63,094 nt of DNA. Origin: an uncultured Alphaproteobacteria bacterium (lineage in GTDB: Bacteria > Pseudomonadota > Alphaproteobacteria > HIMB59 > GCA-002718135). Positions within the stretch are counted from its first letter, which is position 1. Each line of letters opens with the position of its first letter. The translations under genes were made by a program, and so were the position numbers. Location of the stretch: assembly GCA_902623545.1 (NCBI GenBank), contig CACNUI010000007.1, forward strand, positions 1-63,094, written 5' to 3'. The notes under the pieces are model-generated. The model saw only the letters and a list, made by a program, of their open reading frames with translations, made no database searches and was not told the DNA's origin. Of this stretch, positions 49,098 through 59,193 are shown piece after piece.

Positions 49098-49666
49098 TAT
49101 TTTGCTAAGCTTAAAAAGTTTTTTAAAATAACTTTACCCGTATCAGTACCTATACTTTCTGGATGAAATTGTAGCCCAAATATTGGTAATTTTTTATGTG
49201 CAATACCCATTACGATATTATTATTTGTTTCAGCAGTAATTATAAAGTCTTTAGGCATTGTTTTTTTATCAATTATAAGAGAATGATATCTAGTTGCTTT
49301 AAATTTTCTTTCTACATTTTTAAATATAGAGTGGCCAAAGTGATTAATTATATCAACTTTTCCATGCATGATTTCTTTGCATTTAACAATTTTGCCACCA
49401 AAAGCTTGACCAATAGTTTGATGTCCTAAACAAATGCCAAGTATAGGAAATTGTTTTGATAATTCTGAAACGATATTAAGACTTATTCCAGCTTCATTTG
49501 GTGTACACGGACCTGGTGAAATAACTATTGATTTAGGTTTTAATTTAAGAATTTTATTTATAGAAATCTTGTCATTTCTAAAAACAACAACCTTTTGATT
49601 TAAATCTAATAAGTAATGTTTTACATTGTAAGTAAAACTATCATAATTATCTATCAGCAATATCAT
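49097..49666 (-). CDS. trpG: Anthranilate synthase component II (glutamine amidotransferase)
   Basis: TrpG hydrolyses glutamine and passes ammonia to TrpE. The class I amidotransferase triad is visible: Cys in GICLGHQTIGQAFGG near residue 79, with His and Glu in LQFHPES near 170. The N-terminal DNYDSFTYNVKHYL is typical. Length is 189 aa. It overlaps trpE by four bases. It could also serve aminodeoxychorismate synthase. Confidence 0.95.
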   Translation of the reverse strand: MILLIDNYDSFTYNVKHYLLDLNQKVVVFRNDKISINKILKLKPKSIVISPGPCTPNEAGISLNIVSELSKQFPILGICLGHQTIGQAFGGKIVKCKEIMHGKVDIINHFGHSIFKNVERKFKATRYHSLIIDKKTMPKDFIITAETNNNIVMGIAHKKLPIFGLQFHPESIGTDTGKVILKNFLSLAK

Positions 49667-51141
49667 ATATCAAATTTGTATGAATCTTCAGCAGCTACCA
49701 TTAAAGCGCTAGCTTTATTCAAAATTTCTTGATGTTCATTTTTTGGGACAGAGTCATAAACTATTCCTGCACCTGCTTGGATGTATAATTTTTTATTTTT
49801 AACAAGCCCAGTTCTCAAACTAATGCATGTATCCATATCTCCATTAGAATCAAAATAACCCATACAGCCAGCATAAAAACTTCTATTTACATTTTCAAGC
49901 TCCTCTATGATTTCCATCGCTCTTATTTTTGGAGCACCAGAAACTGTACCTGCTGGAAAACCAGCCATTAAGGCATCCAGAGCATCTAAATTATTCTCTA
50001 TCTTTCCCTCAACATTTGAAACGATATGCATAACATGAGAGTAATATTCTATTATCATCTTTTCAGTAACACTCACTGTTCCTTTTTTTGAAACTCGACC
50101 AACATCGTTCCTTCCTAAATCTAAAAGCATTAAGTGTTCTGCAAGTTCTTTTTTATCATTCAGTAAATCATTAGATAAAAAAAGGTCTTCAGAGGCATTC
50201 TTGCCTCTTTTTCTTGTTCCTGCAATTGGTCTAATCGTAACTTTTTTGTTTCGTAATTGAACCATTAATTCTGGGCTAGATGCAACAAGTCCAATTTTGT
50301 CAAAATTAAGATTTACAAGGTATGGTGATGGGTTTAAGCGCCTTAATGATCTATAAAGATTTATTGCTTTCAAATTATATTTTGCTTCAAATCTTTGTGA
50401 AGGAACAACTTGGAATATATCTCCATTTTTTATATATTCTTTTGCCTTATTTACAACTTTGTAAAATTGCTCTTTTCTAATATTAGATTTAAAAGTCAAC
50501 TTAGATTTTCTATTTTTATTCTTTGCTGGTTTTAAAATACTGCTTTCTAACTTTTTAATCGTTTTATCTAAAAGTGATTTATTTTTTTTGTACGCACTTT
50601 GTGCTGAAATTTTTTTACTTGGATATGTAACAGTCATTAAAGAAATTATATCTTTGATATTGTCAAAAACAGCAACAATTTTTGGCCTAATTAGCATAGC
50701 ATCAGGTATGTTAATATTATCTTTATTTTCAAGTTTAATATTTTCTATGTACTGAATCATTGGATAGCCTAGATAACCAACTAAAGTAGGAAAGGGGACC
50801 TGATTTTGAGTATTTTTAAACTTAGATATTTTTACTAATTCTTTTAGGCTAACTATAGGATTAATATGTAATTTATACTCATAGTCATGTTCTAAATATT
50901 TTATTTGAGCCTTACCCCTTTCTACTTTCCAAATTAAATCAGGGTTACAGCCTAGTAATGAATATCTACCTTTATTACTTCCACCTTGAACAGACTCTAA
51001 CAGAAATGAGTATTTTTCTGATTTATTAATTTTAAGTAATGATGAAAAAGGTGTCTCTATATCAGCTATTAATTCTTTTTTTAAAAGTTGCGGTATACCT
51101 TTTTTGTAATTTTTGATAAATTGTGCTTTTTCTTTTGTCAT
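49663..51141 (-). CDS. trpE: Anthranilate synthase component I
   Basis: TrpE converts chorismate to anthranilate. The N-terminal feedback motif is LLESVQGG near residue 48. The chorismate-binding domain shows IRPIAGTRKRG, LLDLGRNDVGRV, HVMHIVSNVEG and AGFPAGTVSGAPKIRAME. Length is 492 aa. It heads trpEGDC, all linked by small overlaps, and itself overlaps the upstream PPIase gene by four bases. No attenuator or leader peptide can fit before it. Confidence 0.96.
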   Translation of the reverse strand: MTKEKAQFIKNYKKGIPQLLKKELIADIETPFSSLLKINKSEKYSFLLESVQGGSNKGRYSLLGCNPDLIWKVERGKAQIKYLEHDYEYKLHINPIVSLKELVKISKFKNTQNQVPFPTLVGYLGYPMIQYIENIKLENKDNINIPDAMLIRPKIVAVFDNIKDIISLMTVTYPSKKISAQSAYKKNKSLLDKTIKKLESSILKPAKNKNRKSKLTFKSNIRKEQFYKVVNKAKEYIKNGDIFQVVPSQRFEAKYNLKAINLYRSLRRLNPSPYLVNLNFDKIGLVASSPELMVQLRNKKVTIRPIAGTRKRGKNASEDLFLSNDLLNDKKELAEHLMLLDLGRNDVGRVSKKGTVSVTEKMIIEYYSHVMHIVSNVEGKIENNLDALDALMAGFPAGTVSGAPKIRAMEIIEELENVNRSFYAGCMGYFDSNGDMDTCISLRTGLVKNKKLYIQAGAGIVYDSVPKNEHQEILNKASALMVAAEDSYKFDI

Positions 51142-52958
51142 TTGTACTGAGATAAAAGACCTTTAATCAACTCTTCATTTATAGAAATATTTTTAGTCTT
51201 AATAATCTCACTACCAAAAGCATTTTTGAAATCTGGTAATAATTCAATATTTTCAAAGTTATTACTTGTATCAGGAATATTAATATCATTTATCTCTGCA
51301 TAATAAATATTATCTTCATCACTAAAAAACGTAATATTATTTAAATCAGTTTCTAAAATATTTCTTACTAATGTTGCAGGAATAATGTCTGAGCCTATAT
51401 TAATATTTAATTCACTGATATCTAAACTAAAAATCTTATTAATTTGAGATAAATCATTACCATTATTTTCTTGATATATTTTGTCTGCATATTCTAATTT
51501 TTTGAATTTATGAAAATCTAATAAAACATTATCAAAAACATCAGTAATATTTTTAACTACTGAAGGGTAAATATTATCAACATAAATTATAAATGATGTA
51601 TTAAGATCAAAGTCGAAAATATCACTAAGAAATTCTTTATTTTGATTAAAGCTTGTATTAACAACTACTTGTTCTAAATCGCTTAAATCTTTTTCATTTT
51701 GAGAAATGTTAGAAAATTTTTTTATTACTAATTTATTTTCTGATGCAATTTCATTTATTGAGTTTCCATTTAAAATTTCCTGATTAATTTTTGACTTTAA
51801 ATCATTATAAAAATTATCTAATTGTACATTAGTCAGAGTCTCTTTAATTTTTTCATTTACTTCCTCTAAAATAGGATCTTTTTGTTTGGTAATTTGCTCA
51901 AGTATAATGACATGAAATGCTAAAGTAGTAGTAATAACATCAGATACTTCATTTTCAGAAATAGAAAAAATAACATTTGATAATTCATCCAAAACTTGAT
52001 TACTGTCTACATCTTCAAATTCATTAAATTTAATATCTTTATCCAAAATATAATTCTGAATTTCATCATATGAGAGGCCACTTATTTTTATTTTAAAATC
52101 TTGAGCTTCTTCTTTTGTTTTAAAGTTAAATTGTTTAAAACTTCTTTTTTCTGGAATTACATAAATATCCTTATTATTTTCAAAATAATTACTTATCTCA
52201 TTTGAATTAGGAATAAAATTTTCTTTGAACAAATTTTTATCTATTACAAGGTAAGATATATCTCTTTTTTCTGCACTCTTATAATTAATTGAATTTTCAT
52301 TAAAAAAATTTATTAATTCATCATTATTTTTAGTTATTTTATTTTCATCAAAATTTGGAACTATTAATTTATCATAAGGTACTTTTATAAGACTTACTTT
52401 TCTAGATTGATTATTAATTAGGCTAATTTTTTTTGAAAGTTCAGATGGAAAATTTTTTTCAAATAATAAATTATCAAATATTACTGCTCTTGTCTCATAA
52501 TTTATAATGTTTACTAAATCTTCAATTTTTAATCTTTGTTGTCTTAAAAAACTATTCAGTGCATCATCATTTATTTTATTATTTGCATATAAATTAGGGA
52601 ATCTTTTTTTGGTTTGCTCTGCAATAGTAGTATCGTCTAAAATAAAATTTAAATTATCAAACTCGTTTTCAAAAACTGCTTTATTTATTAAATTTTGAAG
52701 TACTAATTGATGTATTTGAAATGCTCTTATTTGATCACCAGAAAGTTCTTCACCAATCATTTGAGCAAATTGACCTATATTCATTTCTAAAGATCTAGCA
52801 AATTGTGTAGTAGATATCTGTGTTCCAGAAACATTAGCAACAAAGTTATCAGAATTGAATAAGTTAGAGTATCTTGATGAACCTCTAAAAAAGAATAGGC
52901 TTGCACCAAATAAAATAACAAGCGTTATACCAATCCAACCTTTATTTAATGATCTCAT
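51138..52958 (-). CDS. Membrane-anchored peptidyl-prolyl isomerase, SurA/PpiD-like
   Basis: The 606-aa protein begins with a basic stretch and one hydrophobic helix (about residues 10-24), so the bulk lies in the periplasm. Residues about 40-180 resemble the SurA_N chaperone domain, and a parvulin-like region follows at about 225-370, though the usual parvulin signature is weak. This layout matches PpiD, which assists outer membrane protein folding. Genes of this kind precede trpE in many alphaproteobacteria. Catalytic activity of the parvulin domain is doubtful. Confidence 0.8.
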   Translation of the reverse strand: MRSLNKGWIGITLVILFGASLFFFRGSSRYSNLFNSDNFVANVSGTQISTTQFARSLEMNIGQFAQMIGEELSGDQIRAFQIHQLVLQNLINKAVFENEFDNLNFILDDTTIAEQTKKRFPNLYANNKINDDALNSFLRQQRLKIEDLVNIINYETRAVIFDNLLFEKNFPSELSKKISLINNQSRKVSLIKVPYDKLIVPNFDENKITKNNDELINFFNENSINYKSAEKRDISYLVIDKNLFKENFIPNSNEISNYFENNKDIYVIPEKRSFKQFNFKTKEEAQDFKIKISGLSYDEIQNYILDKDIKFNEFEDVDSNQVLDELSNVIFSISENEVSDVITTTLAFHVIILEQITKQKDPILEEVNEKIKETLTNVQLDNFYNDLKSKINQEILNGNSINEIASENKLVIKKFSNISQNEKDLSDLEQVVVNTSFNQNKEFLSDIFDFDLNTSFIIYVDNIYPSVVKNITDVFDNVLLDFHKFKKLEYADKIYQENNGNDLSQINKIFSLDISELNINIGSDIIPATLVRNILETDLNNITFFSDEDNIYYAEINDINIPDTSNNFENIELLPDFKNAFGSEIIKTKNISINEELIKGLLSQYK

Positions 52959-53007
52959 AAAATTTTGATTGCTTCTATAATATTAGTTCATATAAATAAA
53001 AGTAATT

Positions 53008-53727
53008 ATGATAAAACTATCTAAATTTTCGTCAATTTTTATAGCAAATTGGAAATTAAATGGAAATACTCAATTTATTTCAGAATATTATCAAAAATTA
53101 TTACCTAATCCCAAAAATTGTACTGTTGTCTGTTCGCCCAGTATTTATCTTAATAGACTTACAAATAACGAGAAAAATCTATTCTCCGGTGCCCAAGATG
53201 TTTCACTCTACAATGAAGGAGCTTATACAGGGGAGGTTTCTGCTAAAATGCTTTTTAATGAAAATATAAAATTTTGCATAGTTGGTCATTCTGAAAGAAG
53301 ACAATTTTTTAACGAAAGTAATTCTGTTGTAAAAAATAAAGCCCTACACTTAATTGAAAATAAAATAATCCCTGTAATTTGTATTGGAGAGACTTTAAAA
53401 GAAAGACAAAGTAAGTTAACTAAATCAATTCTATCTGAGCAATTACAAAACAGTATACCTGAGATTGCTAATTATGAAAACTCAATCATTGCTTATGAGC
53501 CAATTTGGGCAATTGGAACAGGATTAACACCAACTCTGGAAGAGATAAATGATATTCATTCATTTATTAAAAGTACATACAGTAAATTTAATCAATTTAA
53601 TATTTTATACGGAGGATCAGTAAAATCTCAAAATTCAGTTGATATTGTTAGTCTAGAAAACGTAAATGGCTGTTTAATTGGAGGAGCCTCATTGAAAGTA
53701 GATGAATTCAATAAAATAATATCTTGA
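53008..53727 (+). CDS. tpiA: Triosephosphate isomerase
   Basis: TpiA interconverts dihydroxyacetone phosphate and glyceraldehyde 3-phosphate. The active-site lysine is in IANWKLNGN near residue 16, His in VGHSERRQ near 92, Glu in YEPIWAIGTG near 163. Phosphate-binding GGSVK is near residue 205. Length is 239 aa. It is divergent from the PPIase gene with 49 bp between; a TATAAT at 52976-52981 is the best -10 candidate there. Confidence 0.96.
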   Translation: MIKLSKFSSIFIANWKLNGNTQFISEYYQKLLPNPKNCTVVCSPSIYLNRLTNNEKNLFSGAQDVSLYNEGAYTGEVSAKMLFNENIKFCIVGHSERRQFFNESNSVVKNKALHLIENKIIPVICIGETLKERQSKLTKSILSEQLQNSIPEIANYENSIIAYEPIWAIGTGLTPTLEEINDIHSFIKSTYSKFNQFNILYGGSVKSQNSVDIVSLENVNGCLIGGASLKVDEFNKIIS

Positions 53728-53758
53728 TAATTATAACTTATTAAATATAAGCACAAAA

Positions 53759-54061
53759 ATGACGACATTAATTATTATTCAACTTGTCTTAGCAATTGCA
53801 TTAGTAATTCTCGTTTTACTTCAAGGCTCTGACAATGAAGGACTTGGACTTGGTGGCGGTACCTTTGGGGGGATGATGTCTGCTCGTGGTTCAGCTAACT
53901 TACTTTCTAGACTTACAGCTATCACAGCTACTCTTTTTATGGTAATGAGCGTTGTACTTACAATAACTGCATCAGTTGGTTCTGATAAAAATGTACTAGA
54001 ATCTCTACCATCTTTGAATGAAGAGGAATCAACTACTCAGGAACCTTCTATTCCAGAATAA
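53759..54061 (+). CDS. secG: Preprotein translocase subunit SecG
   Basis: SecG is a small membrane subunit of the SecYEG channel. The 100 aa show two helices and the family signature VLLQGSDNEGLGLGGG followed by MMSARGSANLLSRLTA. The acidic C-terminal tail after about residue 78 is variable in the family. The tpiA-secG-pyrG order is the usual alphaproteobacterial one. Confidence 0.95.
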   Translation: MTTLIIIQLVLAIALVILVLLQGSDNEGLGLGGGTFGGMMSARGSANLLSRLTAITATLFMVMSVVLTITASVGSDKNVLESLPSLNEEESTTQEPSIPE

Positions 54062-54077
54062 TTATTTAATATTCTCT

Positions 54078-54086
54078 TGCTATAAT
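54078..54086 (+). promoter_or_regulatory. Candidate extended -10 promoter for pyrG
   Basis: TGC followed by TATAAT (54081-54086) makes a textbook extended -10 element, 30 bp before the pyrG ATG in the 55-bp gap after secG. No good -35 is present, which extended -10 promoters can dispense with. Confidence 0.5.
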
Positions 54087-54116
54087 TTACTCAATTATGT
54101 ATCAAGGTTTTCCGTA

Positions 54117-55730
54117 ATGCATTTTGTTTTTATTACGGGTGGAGTAGCATCTTCTCTTGGAAAAGGTATAGCCTCAGCTTCCTTAGCAACACTATTAAAG
54201 AGTAGAAATTTTAAAGTAAGGATAAGAAAGTTAGATCCTTATTTAAACGTCGATCCAGGAACAATGAGTCCATATCAGCATGGAGAAGTTTACGTTACAG
54301 ATGATGGCGCAGAAACAGATTTGGATCTTGGTCATTACGAAAGATTCACAAATCAGTCTGCTAAACAATCAGATAGTGTGTCTTCAGGTAAGATTTATTC
54401 CAATGTTCTTCTAAAAGAAAGGAAAGGTGATTATCTTGGTTCAACAATTCAGGTAATTCCTCACGTTACCAATGAAATAAAATCATTTATTAATAGTGAT
54501 TTAAAAAATGAAGATATCGCTATTTATGAAATTGGAGGTACAGTTGGAGATATTGAATCTTTACCTTTTTTAGAAGCAATACGACAAATTAGAAATGATA
54601 AAAATATTTCATCAGCATTAATTCATATGACATACATTCCATATTTAAGTTCAGCAGGCGAGTTAAAAACGAAACCTACTCAACATTCAGTTAAAGAACT
54701 TCTTAATGCCGGTATTCAACCAGATATCATTATGTGCAGATCTGAACAAGCAATAGATAATGATTCAATTTCTAAAATATCTTTATTTTGTAATGTTAAA
54801 AAAGAGGCAGTAATTCCTGCATTGAATGCTAAATCAATTTACGAAGTTCCTTCATTATATTCCAAATATGGTTTGGATGAAGCTCTCCTTAAACAGTTGG
54901 GTTATAAACCAAAAAATCACAAACTAAATTTAAACCCTTGGATAGATCTTCAAGAAAAAATTAAAAAAAGAAAGCATAAAGTAAAAATTGCAGTAGTAGG
55001 AAAATACACAAATCTTAAAGATAGTTATAAATCACTGAATGAAGCATTGATACATGGGGGAATAGAAAACTCTGCTGATGTAGATATCCAATGGATTAAT
55101 TCTGAAAAAGAAAATAACCCTAGTTTATTGAAAAAATTAAAAGATTGTGATGGAATTCTAATTCCAGGAGGCTTTGGTATTCGTGGTATTAATGGAAAAA
55201 TTAATGCCATCAAATATGCAAGAGAAAACAATATTCCTTTTTTTGGAATATGTCTTGGCATGCAGTTAGCTGTTATTGAAATAGCGCAAAATGTACTAAA
55301 AATTAAAAATGCTCATTCTTCAGAATTTAAGAAAACTACTAAATCAGTAGTTGGATTAATGACAGAATGGGTAAATAAAAATAAGATCGAAAAAAGAGAT
55401 AAAAACAGTGATAAGGGTGGAACGATGCGTCTTGGAGCATACAAAGCTATTTTGAAAAAAAATTCAAAAATCTTTTCGATATATAAAAATAAAGTAATTA
55501 GTGAGAGACATAGACATAGATACGAAGTAAACCAGAAATTTCTATCAAAATTTGAAAACAAAGGTTATTATTTCAGTGGTATGTCACCAGATGGATTATT
55601 ACCTGAAGTGCTTGAGAGCAAAAAACATAAATGGTTTATAGGAGTTCAATTTCATCCAGAGTTAAAATCAAGACCATTAGATCCTCATCCTCTTTTCGTA
55701 TCATTTATAAAGGCCGCAATTAATGATTAA
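54117..55730 (+). CDS. pyrG: CTP synthase
   Basis: PyrG aminates UTP to CTP using glutamine. The synthase domain starts with FITGGVASSLGKGIASASLA and continues with LDPYLNVDPGTMSPYQHGEV. The amidotransferase domain has the nucleophile Cys in FGICLGMQLAV near residue 381 and His-Glu in QFHPELKSRP near 515. An upstream in-frame ATG at 54018 would overlap secG by 44 bases; the ATG at 54117 gives the family's MHFVFITGG start (537 aa). It overlaps kdsA by eight bases. Confidence 0.97.
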   Translation: MHFVFITGGVASSLGKGIASASLATLLKSRNFKVRIRKLDPYLNVDPGTMSPYQHGEVYVTDDGAETDLDLGHYERFTNQSAKQSDSVSSGKIYSNVLLKERKGDYLGSTIQVIPHVTNEIKSFINSDLKNEDIAIYEIGGTVGDIESLPFLEAIRQIRNDKNISSALIHMTYIPYLSSAGELKTKPTQHSVKELLNAGIQPDIIMCRSEQAIDNDSISKISLFCNVKKEAVIPALNAKSIYEVPSLYSKYGLDEALLKQLGYKPKNHKLNLNPWIDLQEKIKKRKHKVKIAVVGKYTNLKDSYKSLNEALIHGGIENSADVDIQWINSEKENNPSLLKKLKDCDGILIPGGFGIRGINGKINAIKYARENNIPFFGICLGMQLAVIEIAQNVLKIKNAHSSEFKKTTKSVVGLMTEWVNKNKIEKRDKNSDKGGTMRLGAYKAILKKNSKIFSIYKNKVISERHRHRYEVNQKFLSKFENKGYYFSGMSPDGLLPEVLESKKHKWFIGVQFHPELKSRPLDPHPLFVSFIKAAIND

Positions 55731-56553
55731 TATCAATCTAAAAAATTTTTCTATCTCAAATAATTCTTCATTTGTTTTAATTGCAGGTCCATGCGTAATA
55801 GAAAATAAAAGTCACTCATTGATGATTGCAGAAGAGCTATATAAAATATGTGATGATGTTGGTATTAATTTAATTTTTAAATCTAGTTTTGATAAGGCAA
55901 ATAGATCAAGTATTAATAGTGATAGGGGCATTAAGCTTGATGACGCATTAAAAATATTTGAAAAAATTAAAACTAATTTTAATTTACCAATACTAACCGA
56001 TGTCCATAATGAAGATCAATGTAATCAATTAAAACAAGATAGTATTATCGATATTATACAAATTCCTGCGTTTCTATGCCGTCAAACAGATTTATTACTT
56101 GCTGCAGGGAGCACAAATAAAATTATTAATGTAAAAAAAGGTCAATTTTTATCACCAACTGACGTTAAAAATATTTTCACAAAGATAGAAACTACAGATA
56201 ATAAAAAAATTATGATAACTGAAAGAGGAACTACTTTTGGTTACAACACACTAGTAAATGATTTCAAAGGTATAGATATTATGAAAAAATATAAGTATCC
56301 TGTAATTTTTGATGCAACTCATTCTGTTCAACAACCAGGAGGAATGGGCGAGAAAAGTGGTGGTCAAAGAGAACATATTCCTTCTTTATGTAAAGCTGCT
56401 ATTTCTATTGGTGTAGCTGGTTTATTTTTAGAAACACATAATGACCCAAATAATGCCCCTAGTGATGGACCAAATATGATTAATATAAAAGATTTAAAAA
56501 ATTTATTAATTCAACTTAAACAATTTGATGATATAGCGAAAAACCATGCCTAA
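55723..56553 (+). CDS. kdsA: 3-deoxy-8-phosphooctulonate synthase (Kdo-8-P synthase)
   Basis: KdsA condenses PEP and arabinose 5-phosphate to Kdo-8-phosphate for the LPS core. Motifs are [14 protein letters not shown] near residue 19, [12 protein letters not shown] near 52, [15 protein letters not shown] near 166, and [12 protein letters not shown] near 196. Length is 276 aa. With the lpx genes it indicates a Kdo-containing LPS. It overlaps eno by eight bases. Confidence 0.96.
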   Translation: MININLKNFSISNNSSFVLIAGPCVIENKSHSLMIAEELYKICDDVGINLIFKSSFDKANRSSINSDRGIKLDDALKIFEKIKTNFNLPILTDVHNEDQCNQLKQDSIIDIIQIPAFLCRQTDLLLAAGSTNKIINVKKGQFLSPTDVKNIFTKIETTDNKKIMITERGTTFGYNTLVNDFKGIDIMKKYKYPVIFDATHSVQQPGGMGEKSGGQREHIPSLCKAAISIGVAGLFLETHNDPNNAPSDGPNMINIKDLKNLLIQLKQFDDIAKNHA

Positions 56554-57826
56554 AATAACAAATATAAAAGCAAGACAAATAATAGATAGCAGAGGCAATC
56601 CAACTGTTGAATGCGATATAGAGTTCGAAAATTCTATCCTTGGAAGAGCTGCAGTTCCAAGTGGAGCATCTACTGGAGTGCATGAGGCTCTAGAATTGCG
56701 AGATAATGATAAATCCAAATACAAAGGTAAAGGAGTTTTGAAAGCAGTAGGGAATATAAATGATACAATTTCTAATGAACTAGTTGGAAAATCATTTGAT
56801 GATATTTCTTCTTTTGATGATTTTTTATTAGAACTTGATGGTACAGAAAATAAATCTAACTTAGGCGCTAATGCAACACTTGCTGCAAGCTTAGCTTTTG
56901 CAAAATGCTTAGCTTCTTCTGAAGGTTATGAATTGTATTATTTTCTTGGTAAAGAACATACAATGAGTCTTCCAGTTCCAATGATGAATATTATTAATGG
57001 AGGATCACATGCAGATAACGAAGTTGATATTCAAGAATTTATGGTTGCTCCTATTGGCGCTAATAATTTTTCAGATGCACTTCAATATGGTTGCGAAATT
57101 TTTCATTCATTAAAGTCACTTTTAAAATCGAAAGGTTTAAACACAAATGTTGGTGATGAAGGTGGATTTGCTCCTAACATAAATAGTTCTAGTGAAGTCA
57201 TAGAAACGGTTTTGAAATCAGTGGAGGATGCAGGTTTTAAACCTGGAAAAGATATTTATCTTTCACTTGATGTTGCATCAACTGAATTTTACAAAAATAA
57301 TAAATATGATTTACAGGGAGAAAAAATTGTTTTGTCTTCTGATGAAATGATTAAATATTTAGAGAAATTAGTAAATGCTTATCCAATTTATTCTATTGAA
57401 GATGGAATGTCAGAGGATGATTGGGATGGCTGGTCTAATTTAACATCAACAATAGGAAAAAAAGTTCAGTTGGTTGGTGATGATTTATTTGTTACAAATA
57501 AAAAAAGATTACAAAAAGGTATTGCAGAGGGTGCGGGGAATTCTATTTTAGTTAAAGTAAATCAAATAGGTACTCTAAAAGAAACTTTAGAGTCGATTAA
57601 ATTAGCAAAAGAAAATAATTTCACTACTATTATTTCACATCGTTCTGGTGAGACCGAAGATACAACGATTGCTGATTTATCAGTTGGAGTTTCCGCAGGT
57701 CAAATTAAAACAGGTTCATTATCTAGAACTGATAGAACGGCAAAATATAATCAATTATTAAGAATTGAGGAAGCATTACAAGGTAAGGCAAATTATGCTG
57801 GATCATCTATCTTAAATAATAAATAA
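56546..57826 (+). CDS. eno: Enolase
   Basis: Enolase turns 2-phosphoglycerate into PEP. Motifs include [43 protein letters not shown] near residue 206, VGDDLFVTN near 311 and the C-terminal [16 protein letters not shown] near 364. Length is 426 aa. It lies in the conserved pyrG-kdsA-eno-ftsB-pdh array. Confidence 0.98.
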   Translation: MPKITNIKARQIIDSRGNPTVECDIEFENSILGRAAVPSGASTGVHEALELRDNDKSKYKGKGVLKAVGNINDTISNELVGKSFDDISSFDDFLLELDGTENKSNLGANATLAASLAFAKCLASSEGYELYYFLGKEHTMSLPVPMMNIINGGSHADNEVDIQEFMVAPIGANNFSDALQYGCEIFHSLKSLLKSKGLNTNVGDEGGFAPNINSSSEVIETVLKSVEDAGFKPGKDIYLSLDVASTEFYKNNKYDLQGEKIVLSSDEMIKYLEKLVNAYPIYSIEDGMSEDDWDGWSNLTSTIGKKVQLVGDDLFVTNKKRLQKGIAEGAGNSILVKVNQIGTLKETLESIKLAKENNFTTIISHRSGETEDTTIADLSVGVSAGQIKTGSLSRTDRTAKYNQLLRIEEALQGKANYAGSSILNNK

Positions 57827-57857
57827 TTGACAGTTTCGATCTTAAATATGCTATTTA
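57827..57857 (+). promoter_or_regulatory. Weak candidate promoter for the ftsB-like gene
   Basis: A perfect TTGACA (57827-57832) begins directly after the eno stop. The best -10, TATTTA (57852-57857), has a long spacer of 19, and the start would fall almost on the ATG at 57866. The -35 is convincing, the -10 is not. Confidence 0.35.
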
Positions 57858-57865
57858 TATTATAA

Positions 57866-58177
57866 ATGAACAAATCGTTAGTTTTAAAAAATAAATTTTA
57901 TTTTTACTTATCTTTTTTGTTTACTTTTTTTCTATTTGTTTATCTTCTCTATTTTCTTATAAATGGTGAAAGAGGATTATTAAAATATTTCAGTCTTAAA
58001 AATCTTAATTTTGAATATAATGAACAATATATGTCCTTAAAAAAGGAAAATGAATTTTACCTAGATAGAATTAAAAGATTACAACCAAATACTGTAGATT
58101 TGGACTATTTAGATGAGACATTTAGGAAAGTTACAGGATTTACTTCAGATAACGAAACAGTTATAATTATAGAATAG
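57866..58177 (+). CDS. ftsB: FtsB/DivIC-family septum formation initiator
   Basis: FtsB-like proteins link FtsL and FtsQ in the divisome. The 103 aa have one N-terminal membrane helix (about residues 12-32), a coiled coil (about 48-72) and the conserved DYLDETFRKVTGF-type ending seen in alphaproteobacterial family members. Identity is supported by its place between eno and pdhA. Sequence conservation is otherwise low. Confidence 0.85.
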   Translation: MNKSLVLKNKFYFYLSFLFTFFLFVYLLYFLINGERGLLKYFSLKNLNFEYNEQYMSLKKENEFYLDRIKRLQPNTVDLDYLDETFRKVTGFTSDNETVIIIE

Positions 58178-58187
58178 ATTGATTTAT

Positions 58188-58214
58188 TTGACAAAAAATC
58201 ACCCTAATTATAAT
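58188..58214 (+). promoter_or_regulatory. Promoter of the pdhABC-lipA operon
   Basis: A consensus TTGACA (58188-58193) and a consensus TATAAT (58209-58214) lie 15 bp apart; TAATTA (58211-58216) offers the alternative spacing of 17. They sit in the 50-bp gap before pdhA. This is the best promoter match in the window. Confidence 0.6.
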
Positions 58215-58227
58215 TAAAGATTATCAT

Positions 58228-59190
58228 ATGAAGAAACTTCAAAAAGCAGATTATATCAAGATGTACTCTTTTATGCTCAAGATTAGAAGATTTGAGGAAA
58301 GAGCAGCCCAACTCTACGGAATGGGTAAAATAGGTGGTTTTTGTCATTTGTATATTGGCCAAGAAGCTGTTGTTGTTGGGATATTAATGACAATAGATAA
58401 GAATGACTCAGTTGTAACAACTTACAGAGATCATGGCCATATGATTGCTAGGGGATTAGATCCAAAACGTATTATGGCAGAATTAACTGGTAGGGAAGAT
58501 GGTTATTCTGCTGGTAAGGGTGGATCAATGCATATGTTCTCTAAAGAAAATAATTTTTATGGTGGTCATGGTATTGTTGGAGCCCAAGTGCCAATTGGAA
58601 CAGGTATTGCATTCACACACAAATATAATGGAGAAAAAAATATATGCAGAACATATATTGGTGATGGAGCGATGAACAATGGACAAGTTTTTGAAGCTTT
58701 TAATCTAGCTGCATTATGGAAGCTTCCCGTTTTATACATTATTGAAAATAATAAATACGGAATGGGTACATCTGTAGATAGAGCAGCAGCTGGATTAGAT
58801 TTACATAAAAGAGGAGAGGCATTTGGTATTCCTGGTGAGAAGGTAGATGGAATGAATATATTTTCAGTCATAGAAGCAGCAGATAAAGCAGGTAAATATG
58901 TTAGGGAAGGAAATGGGCCTTATATTATCGAAGTACAAACATATCGATATAGAGGACATTCAATGTCAGATCCTGCAAAATATAGAACGAAAGAAGAATT
59001 AGATAATTATAAGCAAACTGACCCTATTGAAATAGTTAAAACAGAAATATTAAAGAAAAAAATTGCAACTAATGATGAAATTGAAAAAATTAATAAAGAT
59101 ACTTTAGAAGAAATAAAAAATGCTGCTGAATTTGCAACGAATAGTCCTTTTCCAAAGGACAGTGAGCTTTATACGGATGTTTATTTATAA
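58228..59190 (+). CDS. pdhA: Pyruvate dehydrogenase E1 component, alpha subunit
   Basis: PdhA with PdhB decarboxylates pyruvate using thiamine diphosphate. The ThDP-binding motif runs from GDGAMNNGQVFEA near residue 149 to the IIENNKYGMGT segment. The phosphorylation-loop region YRYRGHSMSDPAKYR near 256 is typical. Length is 320 aa. It heads pdhABC and is followed after three bases by pdhB. Confidence 0.97.
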   Translation: MKKLQKADYIKMYSFMLKIRRFEERAAQLYGMGKIGGFCHLYIGQEAVVVGILMTIDKNDSVVTTYRDHGHMIARGLDPKRIMAELTGREDGYSAGKGGSMHMFSKENNFYGGHGIVGAQVPIGTGIAFTHKYNGEKNICRTYIGDGAMNNGQVFEAFNLAALWKLPVLYIIENNKYGMGTSVDRAAAGLDLHKRGEAFGIPGEKVDGMNIFSVIEAADKAGKYVREGNGPYIIEVQTYRYRGHSMSDPAKYRTKEELDNYKQTDPIEIVKTEILKKKIATNDEIEKINKDTLEEIKNAAEFATNSPFPKDSELYTDVYL

Positions 59191-59193
59191 ATT

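Noticed and set aside
50200-51141. Possible trp attenuator or leader peptide before trpE
   Set aside because: trpE overlaps the upstream PPIase gene by four bases, so no leader region exists and no tandem Trp codons with a terminator are seen.
51138-52958. Alternative reading of the PPIase gene as an unknown surface protein
   Set aside because: The N-terminal anchor, SurA_N-like region and its place before trpE agree with the PpiD/SurA family, although the parvulin motif is weak.
54018-54116. N-terminal extension of CTP synthase by 33 residues
   Set aside because: It would overlap secG by 44 bases, has no family match, and the internal ATG at 54117 gives the standard N-terminus with a promoter-like element just upstream.
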